The notes beneath the pieces were generated by a model, which ran no database searches, was not told the origin of the DNA, and saw only the letters and a list, made by a program, of their open reading frames with translations. From NCBI GenBank assembly GCA_943789425.1, contig CALSUB010000011.1, positions 62,001 to 126,000 of the forward strand: a stretch of 64,000 nucleotides of DNA. Direction: 5' to 3'. Position 1 is the first letter of the stretch. The number at the start of each line of letters is the position of its first letter. Position numbers and translations under genes: made by a program. Shown here piece by piece: positions 37,368 through 45,735 of this stretch. Source of the DNA: an uncultured Luminiphilus sp. GTDB lineage: Bacteria; Pseudomonadota; Gammaproteobacteria; Pseudomonadales; Halieaceae.

Positions 37368-38588
37368 ATGCCTGCATTCCGTTATCAAGCGCTCAACAGT
37401 GAAGGCAAGCTGGTTAAAGGCGTATTGGAGGGCGACTCTGACCGTCAGGTTCGGAGTGTGCTGCGACAAAAACAGTTACGACCAGTTGAGATAGCAGTGG
37501 CGCTGGGTGCGTCAGGTAGTCGAGAGTCCGGTCGTTTTCGATTGCGCAATCGCCGTCTCAGCGCTGGGGAGCTGGCTTTGATGACGCGCCAACTGTCTAC
37601 CTTGGTCGCCTCGGCGCTGCCCCTAGATGAGTGCTTACAAGCGGTCGCGGAACAAAGTCGCCGGTCTGCTGTGAAATCGATGATGTTACAGATTCGCTCT
37701 AAGGTATCGGAGGGCCACACCTTGGCACACTCTTTGAACCAATTTCCGCAAGCCTTTGGAGAAATGTATCGTGCTATGGTGAATGCGGGAGAGGAGGCCG
37801 GGCAGCTTGCTCCAGTGCTAGAGCAGTTGGCACATTATACTGAGACCCGCCAGCACACCGCTCAAAAACTTCAGATGGCGCTCATTTACCCCATCGTGTT
37901 AATTGCTGTGGCGATAGCGGTGGTTGCTGCACTCATGATTTTTGTTGTGCCTGAGTTGATCGGTATATTCGCGCACAGCAAAAAAGCGCTGCCGCCACTG
38001 ACCGTTGGTTTGATTTGGCTTAGTGATTTTTTAAGAGACTACGCGCTCTATTGTCTGATCGGTTTGGTAGGGTCGATATGGCTTTTTCGGCGAGCCCTTC
38101 GAGATACCCAGCGGCGTAAAAAATGGCACCAGCTTTTATTGCGTATTCCTGGTTTACGGGGTGTATTTGTCGCACTCGATAGCGCGCGTTTCGCGTCAAC
38201 ACTGAGTATTTTAATGGCGTCGGGTGTCCCCCTGATACACGCTTTGCGGATTGCAGGGTCAGTCATGACCAACTTGGTGATGCGGCAGGCGAGTGGGACG
38301 GTGTCTGTCAAAGTGCAAGAGGGGTCCAGTCTGAGTCGTGCATTGTCACAGGAAGTGTTTTTTCCACCGATGATGGTTCATATGGTGGCGTCGGGTGAGG
38401 CCAGCGGTGATCTAGAAAAAATGCTGGAGCGTTCAGCAACCAATCAAGAGCGTGAGCTCGAAATGACGCTGGGAGCCATCATGGGACTATTTGAGCCAGC
38501 AATGGTGGTATTGATGGGTGGCTTGGTGCTAACCATTGTGCTCGCCATTTTGCTGCCCATTTTTGATCTGAATACGATGGTGAGGTGA
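37368..38588 (+). CDS. gspF: GspF, type II secretion platform protein
   Basis: Inner-membrane platform of 406 residues beginning MPAFRYQALNSEGKLVKGVL, with two repeated T2SSF domains (about 70-195 and 275-395) and three membrane helices. Characteristic stretches are MTRQLSTLVASALPLDECL and FASTLSILMASGVPLIHAL. It starts 5 bases after gspE and is followed by the pseudopilin genes. Confidence 0.97.
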   Translation: MPAFRYQALNSEGKLVKGVLEGDSDRQVRSVLRQKQLRPVEIAVALGASGSRESGRFRLRNRRLSAGELALMTRQLSTLVASALPLDECLQAVAEQSRRSAVKSMMLQIRSKVSEGHTLAHSLNQFPQAFGEMYRAMVNAGEEAGQLAPVLEQLAHYTETRQHTAQKLQMALIYPIVLIAVAIAVVAALMIFVVPELIGIFAHSKKALPPLTVGLIWLSDFLRDYALYCLIGLVGSIWLFRRALRDTQRRKKWHQLLLRIPGLRGVFVALDSARFASTLSILMASGVPLIHALRIAGSVMTNLVMRQASGTVSVKVQEGSSLSRALSQEVFFPPMMVHMVASGEASGDLEKMLERSATNQERELEMTLGAIMGLFEPAMVVLMGGLVLTIVLAILLPIFDLNTMVR

Positions 38589-38594
38589 TAAACA

Positions 38595-39026
38595 GTGAGT
38601 AAATTGAAAGGGTTTTCGCTGATTGAGATTCTGGTGGTGCTGGTCATTATGGGGCTGCTCATTAGTGTGGTCGCACCGACGGTACTCAACAGTGCTGACG
38701 ACGCTCGGATTCAAAAAGCTCAGGCTGACTTTAAGTCAATCGAAACGGCACTGAAAATTTATCGACTGGATAATTTTGTGTATCCCAGCACAGAGCAAGG
38801 GCTAGAGGCATTGGTGAGTCCGAGTACGCTCGCTCCGGAACCGCGCAACTTTAAGCGAGGAGGCTACCTGTCAGAATTACCGCTAGACCCTTGGGGACGC
38901 CCTTACTTATACCTTTCTCCTGGCGAATATCGCGAGACTGATATCTACTCTTTGGGTGCTGATGGCTTGCCTGGAGGAGAGAATCAAAACGCCGACATCG
39001 GTAATTGGAAAGAGGGTGAGGCTTAG
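38595..39026 (+). CDS. gspG: GspG, major pseudopilin
   Basis: 143 residues: a very short leader ending in KG, then FSLIEILVVLVIMGLLIS with Glu at position +5, and the C-terminal calcium-binding region typical of GspG (LPLDPWGRPYLYLSPG and YSLGADGLPGGE). Processed by PilD. The start is GTG at 38595, 6 bases after gspF. Confidence 0.97.
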   Translation: MSKLKGFSLIEILVVLVIMGLLISVVAPTVLNSADDARIQKAQADFKSIETALKIYRLDNFVYPSTEQGLEALVSPSTLAPEPRNFKRGGYLSELPLDPWGRPYLYLSPGEYRETDIYSLGADGLPGGENQNADIGNWKEGEA

Positions 39027-39054
39027 CGGCGTCGCCGTCACATCACTTTCGGGT

Positions 39055-39615
39055 ATGTCTTCTGTCACGCTACGTGGGTTTAGCTTCATCGAATTGCTGG
39101 TGGCGATATTTGTCATCGTATTACTGACCGGGGTGGTCAGTCTTAATGTTGGGCGTGGCGGTGCAGAATTACAGCTGGATGGTGAGGTCCGCTATCTTGC
39201 AAATTTACTGTCGTTTTCTGGTGATGAGGCGGAACTGTCTGCCGCCGATCATGGGTTGTTAATAACCTTTGACTCCACCGCTCGAGACACACGATATCAG
39301 GGTATTTGGTTGCGGCGCTTTGATCAGGGTTGGGCGTCGCCCCGTGCCGGCACAGAGGTGTTCGTGCCTTTTGTTTTTATGGCAGGCACTGAGCTACTGC
39401 TGAATTTAGAAGGTCAGCCCAGCGTCGAGATCCCAGTCTATGATCCGACACTCAAAACGGCACCACAAATTATCATGTGGGCGGGAGGCGAAGTGACACC
39501 GGGATCAATCGAATGGCTCGATGAAGTCACCGGTGAACTTTTGTATCGACTCGAGTGGGATTTATTGGGTCGTATGAACGTGTTGCCCAATGGGGAGCCA
39601 CGCATTGAGGAGTAA
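39055..39615 (+). CDS. gspH: GspH, minor pseudopilin
   Basis: 186 residues with the cleavage site RG/FSFIELLVAIFVIVLL, Glu at +5, then a variable globular domain. The ATG at 39055 gives a short leader (MSSVTLRG); in-frame sequence upstream overlaps gspG and lacks pilin character. Assigned GspH by its position between gspG and gspI and by length. Confidence 0.92.
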   Translation: MSSVTLRGFSFIELLVAIFVIVLLTGVVSLNVGRGGAELQLDGEVRYLANLLSFSGDEAELSAADHGLLITFDSTARDTRYQGIWLRRFDQGWASPRAGTEVFVPFVFMAGTELLLNLEGQPSVEIPVYDPTLKTAPQIIMWAGGEVTPGSIEWLDEVTGELLYRLEWDLLGRMNVLPNGEPRIEE

Positions 39616-40024
39616 TCGCTTATCTCGTCCATCTCGCTATCGAGCCTTTACCTTGGTAGAGGTGATGGTGGCGTTGGCAGTGGTAGCGATAGCGGTCCCT
39701 GCACTCTTGCTCACTTTATCTCAGCAGATTGATGGAACGCGTTACTTGCAAGATCGTATTCAAGCGCAGTGGATTGCAGCAAACCGACTTGCTGAGTTGC
39801 GCTTGGTCGCGGCCGCGAAAGGAACGCTGCAAACTGGCCTGATTACGGGCAGTGAGGAAATGGCGGGCCGCACTTGGTACTGGTGGAGTGAGAGTGAAGG
39901 CACTCAGGTTCCTGGCTTTTTTCGCTACGAAGTGACTGTTTCGGACAGTGAAGATGGTTTCCCCACGCCTTTACATGTGTTGGACGGCTACCTGACTGTG
40001 GCGCGAGCGAATCGTGGGCGTTAG
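39590..40024 (+). CDS. gspI: GspI, minor pseudopilin with Ala at the cleavage position
   Basis: 144 residues; the hydrophobic segment is FTLVEVMVALAVVAIAVPAL with Glu at +5. The residue before the predicted cleavage is Ala (SRYRA/FTLVE) instead of the near-invariant Gly. The ATG at 39590 overlaps gspH by 26 bases; a TTG at 39608 is an alternative. GspI starts the pseudopilus tip with GspJ and GspK. Confidence 0.92.
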   Translation: MGSHALRSNRLSRPSRYRAFTLVEVMVALAVVAIAVPALLLTLSQQIDGTRYLQDRIQAQWIAANRLAELRLVAAAKGTLQTGLITGSEEMAGRTWYWWSESEGTQVPGFFRYEVTVSDSEDGFPTPLHVLDGYLTVARANRGR

Positions 40025-40667
40025 GCGAATCAGCTTAGGCTTCACGCTGATAGAAGTGCTAGTGGCGATGGCCATTACCGCGCTGATTTCGGTGGTGGCA
40101 TATAGTGCGCTGTCGTCAGCCCTATCTGGTGCCGAGAGCGTGCGCAGTGCGACCGTTCGAGCACAGCAGCTTAATCAAACGCTGACTTTGCTGTCGCGTG
40201 ACATTCGTCAAGTGGTGAATCGGTCGATAATCGATGAATTTGATCAACGGGCACCGGCGTTGAGTGGGGGTGTGCTCTCACGTTACCCGCTCACATTGAC
40301 GCGAGCAGGCTGGCATAACTCAACTGGCGCGCCACGCAGCACGTTGCAGCGCGTGCGCTGGTGGATAGAGGACGACGCTCTCTGGCGAGCGCATTTTCCT
40401 GTGTTAGACCGAACACCTGGCACAGAGGCAATCGAGACTGCGATGCTGGATGACGTGGTAGGGTTTGAGGTACGTTTCTTGCCGACGATTGCTGAGTTGA
40501 AGAGCGATCGCGATGACGTGATCGATGATCGCAACTGGCGCGACAATTGGATCTTGGACGTATCGCAACCGGGTCTTGAATTGTCGACCCCGGCTGCTAT
40601 CGAGATTGTGCTGGAGCTGGCAAGGGCGGGCGAGATAAGGAGGCTTTATGTGTTGCCGTCCTCTTAA
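40014..40667 (+). CDS. gspJ: GspJ, minor pseudopilin
   Basis: 217 residues with a short leader (MGVRRISLG), then FTLIEVLVAMAITALISVV, and the GspJ pattern RDIRQVVNRSI with RVRWWIEDDALWR. The start is GTG at 40014, overlapping gspI by 11 bases. Tip-complex partner of GspI and GspK. Confidence 0.94.
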   Translation: MGVRRISLGFTLIEVLVAMAITALISVVAYSALSSALSGAESVRSATVRAQQLNQTLTLLSRDIRQVVNRSIIDEFDQRAPALSGGVLSRYPLTLTRAGWHNSTGAPRSTLQRVRWWIEDDALWRAHFPVLDRTPGTEAIETAMLDDVVGFEVRFLPTIAELKSDRDDVIDDRNWRDNWILDVSQPGLELSTPAAIEIVLELARAGEIRRLYVLPSS

Positions 40668-41790
40668 CGCTAGCCGATCTCAGCGGGGCGCGGCGTTGAT
40701 TATTGCCATGCTGGTTTTTGCGTTGTCGGCAACGCTGCTGGTCGCTTTGCAACGAGAGTTCTCCTTGGCACTTCAGCGTGGCACGAATCAGCTTTTCTCT
40801 GAGCAGGCTTGGGCTTATTTAATCGGTGCCGAAGAATTAGCGAAGCTGGCATTGCAGGCCGACAATTTGCTCGACGCGCGCAGCGCAACAGCCGCTGATC
40901 ATTTAGGCGAGCTATGGGCACAGCCCGCAACCCCTTATCCCTTAGATGCCGGGGGGTGGATGACGGGCCAATTAACCGATCTACAGGGGCGCATCAACCT
41001 CAACATGCTGGTGAGTGACCCTGCCACGCAAAGCCCACCCTCTGTAGGTGAAGGTGTTAGCGATGGCGAATCAGAGAGTGTGAGTGCCGGAGACGAGAGC
41101 GAGCCGGTTAGTCAGTCGAGGCAACAAAACGAATCGGTAGGTCAGATCTCGGGCGATGAAGCGGGTCGCTGGACGCCAACTCAAAAGCTCTTGGTCCGCT
41201 TACTGCAGGCACTCAATGAGGCGTCGTTGCCCCTCGACGAGGCGATGGCATTGACCGAGGCGATCAGCGATTTCATTGATCGCGATGCGAATCGACGCCC
41301 AAATGGCGCCGAGGTCAATGAGTACCGATATGCCGATTTTCCCTACTTACCTGCTAATCGAGCGCTGGCCAGCGTCAGCGAATTACGGTCAGTGCAAGGG
41401 ATGACACCTGAGGTTTATCAGGCGTTAGCACCACTGGTGACAGTCTGGCCGGAGCGGAATACGCGTCTGAATATTCTCACCGCGCCACTGCCGGTGCTAA
41501 GAACCCTCAATGCTGACGATCAGTGGGCACCGCTGGCGGTCATCGACGCAGAGCGCTTGGTGGAAAGTCGACGAGAGGGCGGTATCGCTCAGGTCGCAGA
41601 CCTGCTCGCGGATCCGATTCTGGCAGGCAGGCCGTTCGCTGAACTCCAGCCGTTACTAGATATCCGCAGTGACTGGTTTCTTTTGGATGCATCGGTAGAG
41701 CTACTTGATCGACAGCGACATCTTTTCACAGTGCTGCACCGAGAGAGTGACACGACGGTCGCTGTTTTTAGATCTGAGGGCGAGCTATGA
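40648..41790 (+). CDS. gspK: GspK, minor pseudopilin at the pseudopilus tip
   Basis: 380 residues, the large pseudopilin. The segment QRGAALIIAMLVFALSATLL has no Glu at +5, as is normal for GspK. The alpha-domain is recognised by LTDLQGRINLNML and DFIDRDANRRPNGAE. A Ser/Glu/Gly-rich insert (about residues 128-170) interrupts the globular domain. It overlaps gspJ by 20 bases. Confidence 0.94.
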   Translation: MCCRPLNASRSQRGAALIIAMLVFALSATLLVALQREFSLALQRGTNQLFSEQAWAYLIGAEELAKLALQADNLLDARSATAADHLGELWAQPATPYPLDAGGWMTGQLTDLQGRINLNMLVSDPATQSPPSVGEGVSDGESESVSAGDESEPVSQSRQQNESVGQISGDEAGRWTPTQKLLVRLLQALNEASLPLDEAMALTEAISDFIDRDANRRPNGAEVNEYRYADFPYLPANRALASVSELRSVQGMTPEVYQALAPLVTVWPERNTRLNILTAPLPVLRTLNADDQWAPLAVIDAERLVESRREGGIAQVADLLADPILAGRPFAELQPLLDIRSDWFLLDASVELLDRQRHLFTVLHRESDTTVAVFRSEGEL

Positions 41791-41839
41791 TGCCCACTGT
41801 CTTTTTGAACCAATTGGTGCCGGCCGCGTTGCGGCGCTC

Positions 41840-43009
41840 ATGATGAGTCAAGTCAATAACAACCTGAATGTTATGCGGTGGCAACAGGGAGAAGGGCTGC
41901 TGATTCGCTCTGGTCATGCGCCTCAGCGGTTTGACCCTGCTGTTGCCACACTACCGGACAACCTTTGTGTTGCGTTTCCTGCTGACGCAGTGCGCTCTTT
42001 GACGTTATCGGTCGCGCCTGAAGAGGTTAAGCATCTGCAGCGCGCTTTGCCATTTATGTTAGAGGAATCACTGCTGGAGGACGTCGCACAGTTGCACTTC
42101 GCGGCGCTCAGAGTCGATGATGATGTGCACAGTATTGCTGTCGTGGGTCGTGCGACGATTGCTGGTTGGTCCGAGGAGCTCCCCGAATCACTCCAGAATG
42201 TGCCGTGGGTTTCTGAGGCGCTGTGTTTGCCGTGGTCGCCTGGACAATGCACCGTGGTGTTTGAAGAGCAACATGCTGTGATGCGGTGGGGCCCGGCAGA
42301 GGGAGGGCGTATTGAACACGCCCTGCTACCTGATTTGATGGCGAGTATCGGGCTTCATGAGCAAACGTTGATAGTTTACACCGCCGATCAAGCACTGGCT
42401 CAAGCGACCATTCCAGCACCATTACACGACGCGATTCAGTGGAGAAAGGGCGGTTTTTCAGAGGCTTTACTGCTTGCCGATTCTCATCCGCCGGGGCCTG
42501 ATTTGCGCCAGGGTGAGTTTGCGCCCCGTTTACCATTGGCTCGATGGTGGGCAGTTTGGCAGCGTGTTGCACTCGCGCTCATTGTCGCCTGTATTTTAAA
42601 AACAGGGTTGTCAGTCGCAGATTATCAGATGCTCAAAGCAGAAGACCTCGAACTTCGTCAGGCGATTCAAACGAGTTATCGTCGGGTTAATCCACGGGGT
42701 GCAGTCGTTGATGTTGAAAAGCAGCTCAACAGACAGTTGGGAGAATTTGGCGCTAACACGCAAAGACGGGCTTTCACGCCTATCATCGTCGGGTTGCTCA
42801 CCGCTATTCAGCAGGTCGACGGTATTCAATTGACGGCACTTAATTACAGCGGCAAAGGTGATCTGAGATTGAGTTTGTCGGCGCCAAATTTCGAGTCGGT
42901 TGAGCAGGTGCGTGAGCAGTTGAAAGCACAGTCGTTCAGTGCCCAGTTAGAAAATTCTAACGCTCGCAGCGACGGCGTAGTGGCGCGTCTGCGGGTGCAG
43001 ACACCGTGA
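41840..43009 (+). CDS. gspL: GspL, type II secretion cytoplasmic-membrane linker
   Basis: About 389 residues: an actin-like cytoplasmic domain (ALPFMLEESLLEDVAQLHFA near 70), one membrane helix near 245-265 (WQRVALALIVACILKTGL) and a periplasmic ferredoxin-like domain. It recruits GspE and binds GspM. The start is uncertain: ATG pairs at 41840/41843 are used, but a different frame at 41787, overlapping the gspK stop, reads MMPTVFLNQLVPA, a plausible GspL N-terminus, so a one-base frame error near 41810-41830 is possible. Confidence 0.9.
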   Translation: MMSQVNNNLNVMRWQQGEGLLIRSGHAPQRFDPAVATLPDNLCVAFPADAVRSLTLSVAPEEVKHLQRALPFMLEESLLEDVAQLHFAALRVDDDVHSIAVVGRATIAGWSEELPESLQNVPWVSEALCLPWSPGQCTVVFEEQHAVMRWGPAEGGRIEHALLPDLMASIGLHEQTLIVYTADQALAQATIPAPLHDAIQWRKGGFSEALLLADSHPPGPDLRQGEFAPRLPLARWWAVWQRVALALIVACILKTGLSVADYQMLKAEDLELRQAIQTSYRRVNPRGAVVDVEKQLNRQLGEFGANTQRRAFTPIIVGLLTAIQQVDGIQLTALNYSGKGDLRLSLSAPNFESVEQVREQLKAQSFSAQLENSNARSDGVVARLRVQTP

Positions 43010-43473
43010 TACGGCAATGGTTTCAATCACTCGTTGTGAGAGATCAGATGGCTCTAATGATATTGGCCGCCGTATTAAGCGTGTGGGTGTTTATACAAGT
43101 GATCTTCGTCGAGCTTGATGGACGGCGGCAGCGTTTAACGGCAGGCAATGAAGCGCTAGCCTCGACGTTATCCCGGATTGATCTGAAGGTTGAGCAGTTG
43201 GCGGCGCTGCGAGCCGACGGTGGGGGCGTACAGGTCAACTTAACCCGGACACTCAGTCAGTTGAGTGAGACCTTGGGGTTGCCCGTAAAGCGTCTTCAGC
43301 CTAATAGTCGAGGAGAGGTGCAGATACGATTTGAGGGGATAGCCTTCGACGGGTTGCTGCAATTTCTCGAGCAAATCGAGGGCTCATCTGGGTTGGTTGT
43401 GGTTGATGGTTCTATTAGCAGCGCGGGCAATAATGGTGGAGTTAACGCGACGCTAAGAGTCTCGGGCACCTGA
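43006..43473 (+). CDS. gspM: GspM, type II secretion protein M
   Basis: 155 residues: short cytoplasmic N-terminus, one membrane helix at about 17-36 (LMILAAVLSVWVFIQVIFVE), a coiled region and a periplasmic ferredoxin-like domain with IRFEGIAFDGLLQFLEQIE. Stabilises GspL. Its start overlaps the gspL stop by 4 bases. Confidence 0.92.
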   Translation: MIRQWFQSLVVRDQMALMILAAVLSVWVFIQVIFVELDGRRQRLTAGNEALASTLSRIDLKVEQLAALRADGGGVQVNLTRTLSQLSETLGLPVKRLQPNSRGEVQIRFEGIAFDGLLQFLEQIEGSSGLVVVDGSISSAGNNGGVNATLRVSGT

Positions 43474-43476
43474 TCG

Positions 43477-44226
43477 ATGAATTGGATAACACGACACTGG
43501 CGTATCTTGGCCGTTTTTGTTTTTGTGACATTACTGCTATCACAAATTCCAGCGCGCGCCATATCGCGTGTCTTGCCTGACAGCGTGACGTTGACCGGTG
43601 TATCGGGAACGATTTGGTCTGGGCGTTCGGCAAGGGCGTGGGTCGAGATCGACGAGCAGCCACTGATGCTTGGTCGAGTGCAATGGCGCCTCCAACCTTG
43701 GCGAATACTGGTGGGGGCACCGCTATCGCTATCGAGCGTTTGGGGGCAGCAGGCGCTGCGCGCACAATTGGGTTATCGGCTAGGCGGATCGATCGTACTC
43801 CAAGACGCTGCATTCACCGTCAATACGCAATTATTCAAGGCGTTTGTTCCGCTTTACTTAGGGGGTGTCTTGTCTGGAGAGTTTGCGCAGATTGTGATCA
43901 ATGAGGGTCATATTGTGGACGCTGAAGGTGTTGTGCACTTGCTAAGAGGCGCATGGACGGCACGCTCGGGTAATCTGCCACTTGGCGATTATCAAATCGA
44001 CTTTTCCAGCGCTGATACCGCGGGTGTGGGGACGGTAGGGGCGCTTAAAACGATTGCCGGTTCGTTGGAGCTGTCGGGAAATGTATCTGCCACAGCGGCG
44101 GATTATCAGATCGCAGTCGAGGCGACGGGGCCGGTGGCGCGCGATGACGCCTTTCGTAAGGCGATGTCGATGATAGCGACCCCCACTCAAGACGGATTCA
44201 GTGTGTCATTGACGGGGCAGTACTGA
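43477..44226 (+). CDS. gspN: GspN, type II secretion protein N
   Basis: 249 residues with an N-terminal membrane anchor (about 9-25) and the GspN pattern LTGVSGTIWSGRSARA, LGRVQWRLQPWRIL and GQQALRAQLGY. GspN is not present in all T2SS and its role is unclear. It begins 3 bases after gspM and is the last gene of the operon. Confidence 0.9.
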   Translation: MNWITRHWRILAVFVFVTLLLSQIPARAISRVLPDSVTLTGVSGTIWSGRSARAWVEIDEQPLMLGRVQWRLQPWRILVGAPLSLSSVWGQQALRAQLGYRLGGSIVLQDAAFTVNTQLFKAFVPLYLGGVLSGEFAQIVINEGHIVDAEGVVHLLRGAWTARSGNLPLGDYQIDFSSADTAGVGTVGALKTIAGSLELSGNVSATAADYQIAVEATGPVARDDAFRKAMSMIATPTQDGFSVSLTGQY

Positions 44227-44386
44227 GGTTAACGCTATGCGTTGGTAGTGGGATGACGTAGTCTCCTCTCGATCGTGCAGGGTGTCTTTGTCGGCGACGT
44301 CGCTGAGGGGTGCCGTCATGGCGAAGAGTTTATTGGTATGCCGTAACGCACCGTTGAGTGAATCAGCGTATTCAGGAGTCCTTTAG

Positions 44387-45730
44387 ATGGTAGCAGCAGG
44401 CAATACGATGTGGTCCAGCCGCTTTGCGTTTGTGATGGCGTCAGTGGGTTTTGCCGTCGGTCTCGGTAATATCTGGCGATTCCCTTACGTGACAGGGGAA
44501 AACGGTGGTAGCGCCTTTGTGGTGATTTACCTTTTGTGCGCGCTGGCGATTGGGATTCCATGTTTGATGGCAGAATTGCTGGTCGGTCGACGTGGCGGCG
44601 GCAGCCCTCCTCGGTCCATGGCGGTCGTGGCGGCGGAGTCTGGTCGCGGCAAAGGCTGGAGCATAGTGGGTGGCATGGGCGTGGCAACGGCTTACACGAT
44701 CGCTATCACCTACGCCGTGGTTGTGGGCTGGGTGCTCTGGTACCTTGCGCGTGCGCTGTCGGCGGGGTTTGCGGGTTTTGATGCCGGTATTGCCGAAGCG
44801 ACCTTTACAGGTCTGCTAACGGATAATCAATCGATGATGTTGTGGACCCTGATGGGCAATGTCATCGTGGGTTCTATCATCTACGCGGGCGTCACCTCAG
44901 GCATTGAGCGTGCCGTGACGGTCATGATGCCGCTGATGTTTACGCTGCTAGTTGGCTTGAGTATTTACAACTATTTTGCCGGAGGATTTGTCGAAACCTT
45001 GGAATGGCTGTTCACACCTGATTTTAGCAAAGTGACGGGTGCGACTTTCCTCGCTGCAATCGGACAAGCTTTTTTTTCCATCGGTGTGGGCATGGGGGGG
45101 ATGATGACTTACGGAGCTTACTTGCCTCAAGATTTTTCTATCGCGCGGGGTGCCGCGACCATCGTCATGGCAGATACGCTCATCGCGTTGCTAGCGGGAT
45201 TTGTGGTCTTTCCAGCGGTATTTCATTTCGGTCTTGATATGGCCAGTGGTCCTGGTTTGATCTTTCAGACACTGCCGGTCGCTTTTGCGCAAATGCCGGG
45301 GGGAGCCATTTTTGCTGTTCTCTTCTTCATCATGTTAGCGGTAGCGGGTGTGACCTCAATGGTTGGGCTGTTGGAAAGCGTGACCAGCTGGACTAAAGAG
45401 AGATTGGCCGTCTCGCGTCAACAAAGCGCGCTGCTGGTAGTGGGGTCCGTGACCACCCTCAGTGTGATTTCAGTGCTGAGCTACAACGTATGGGAAAATT
45501 ATCGGCTGATGGGCTTGAATTTTAATGAGCTCACGGAAGCGCTTTACGATAAATTATTGCTGCCATTCGCGGGCTTATTAGTGGCCTTATTTACGGGGTG
45601 GTTTATGCACCGCGAGCACAGCGAGAATGAGTTGGCTGACGACGCCAGATGGTATGGCGTTTGGCGGTGGTTAACGCGCTTCGTTGCGGTGCCTGCGGTT
45701 GCTATTATTCTGATTTCTGGCTTGGTCTGA
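44387..45730 (+). CDS. Sodium:neurotransmitter symporter (NSS/SNF family)
   Basis: 447-residue LeuT-fold transporter. TM1 contains ASVGFAVGLGNIWRFPY, the sodium and substrate site, followed by GENGGSAFVVIYLLC, and about 11-12 hydrophobic segments follow; TM6 and TM8 regions include GQAFFSIGVGMGGMMTYGAY. Bacterial members carry amino acids such as Leu, Trp or Tyr; the substrate here is unknown. It lies 160 bases after gspN and just before another sodium-coupled transporter. Confidence 0.93.
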   Translation: MVAAGNTMWSSRFAFVMASVGFAVGLGNIWRFPYVTGENGGSAFVVIYLLCALAIGIPCLMAELLVGRRGGGSPPRSMAVVAAESGRGKGWSIVGGMGVATAYTIAITYAVVVGWVLWYLARALSAGFAGFDAGIAEATFTGLLTDNQSMMLWTLMGNVIVGSIIYAGVTSGIERAVTVMMPLMFTLLVGLSIYNYFAGGFVETLEWLFTPDFSKVTGATFLAAIGQAFFSIGVGMGGMMTYGAYLPQDFSIARGAATIVMADTLIALLAGFVVFPAVFHFGLDMASGPGLIFQTLPVAFAQMPGGAIFAVLFFIMLAVAGVTSMVGLLESVTSWTKERLAVSRQQSALLVVGSVTTLSVISVLSYNVWENYRLMGLNFNELTEALYDKLLLPFAGLLVALFTGWFMHREHSENELADDARWYGVWRWLTRFVAVPAVAIILISGLV

Positions 45731-45735
45731 TTACC

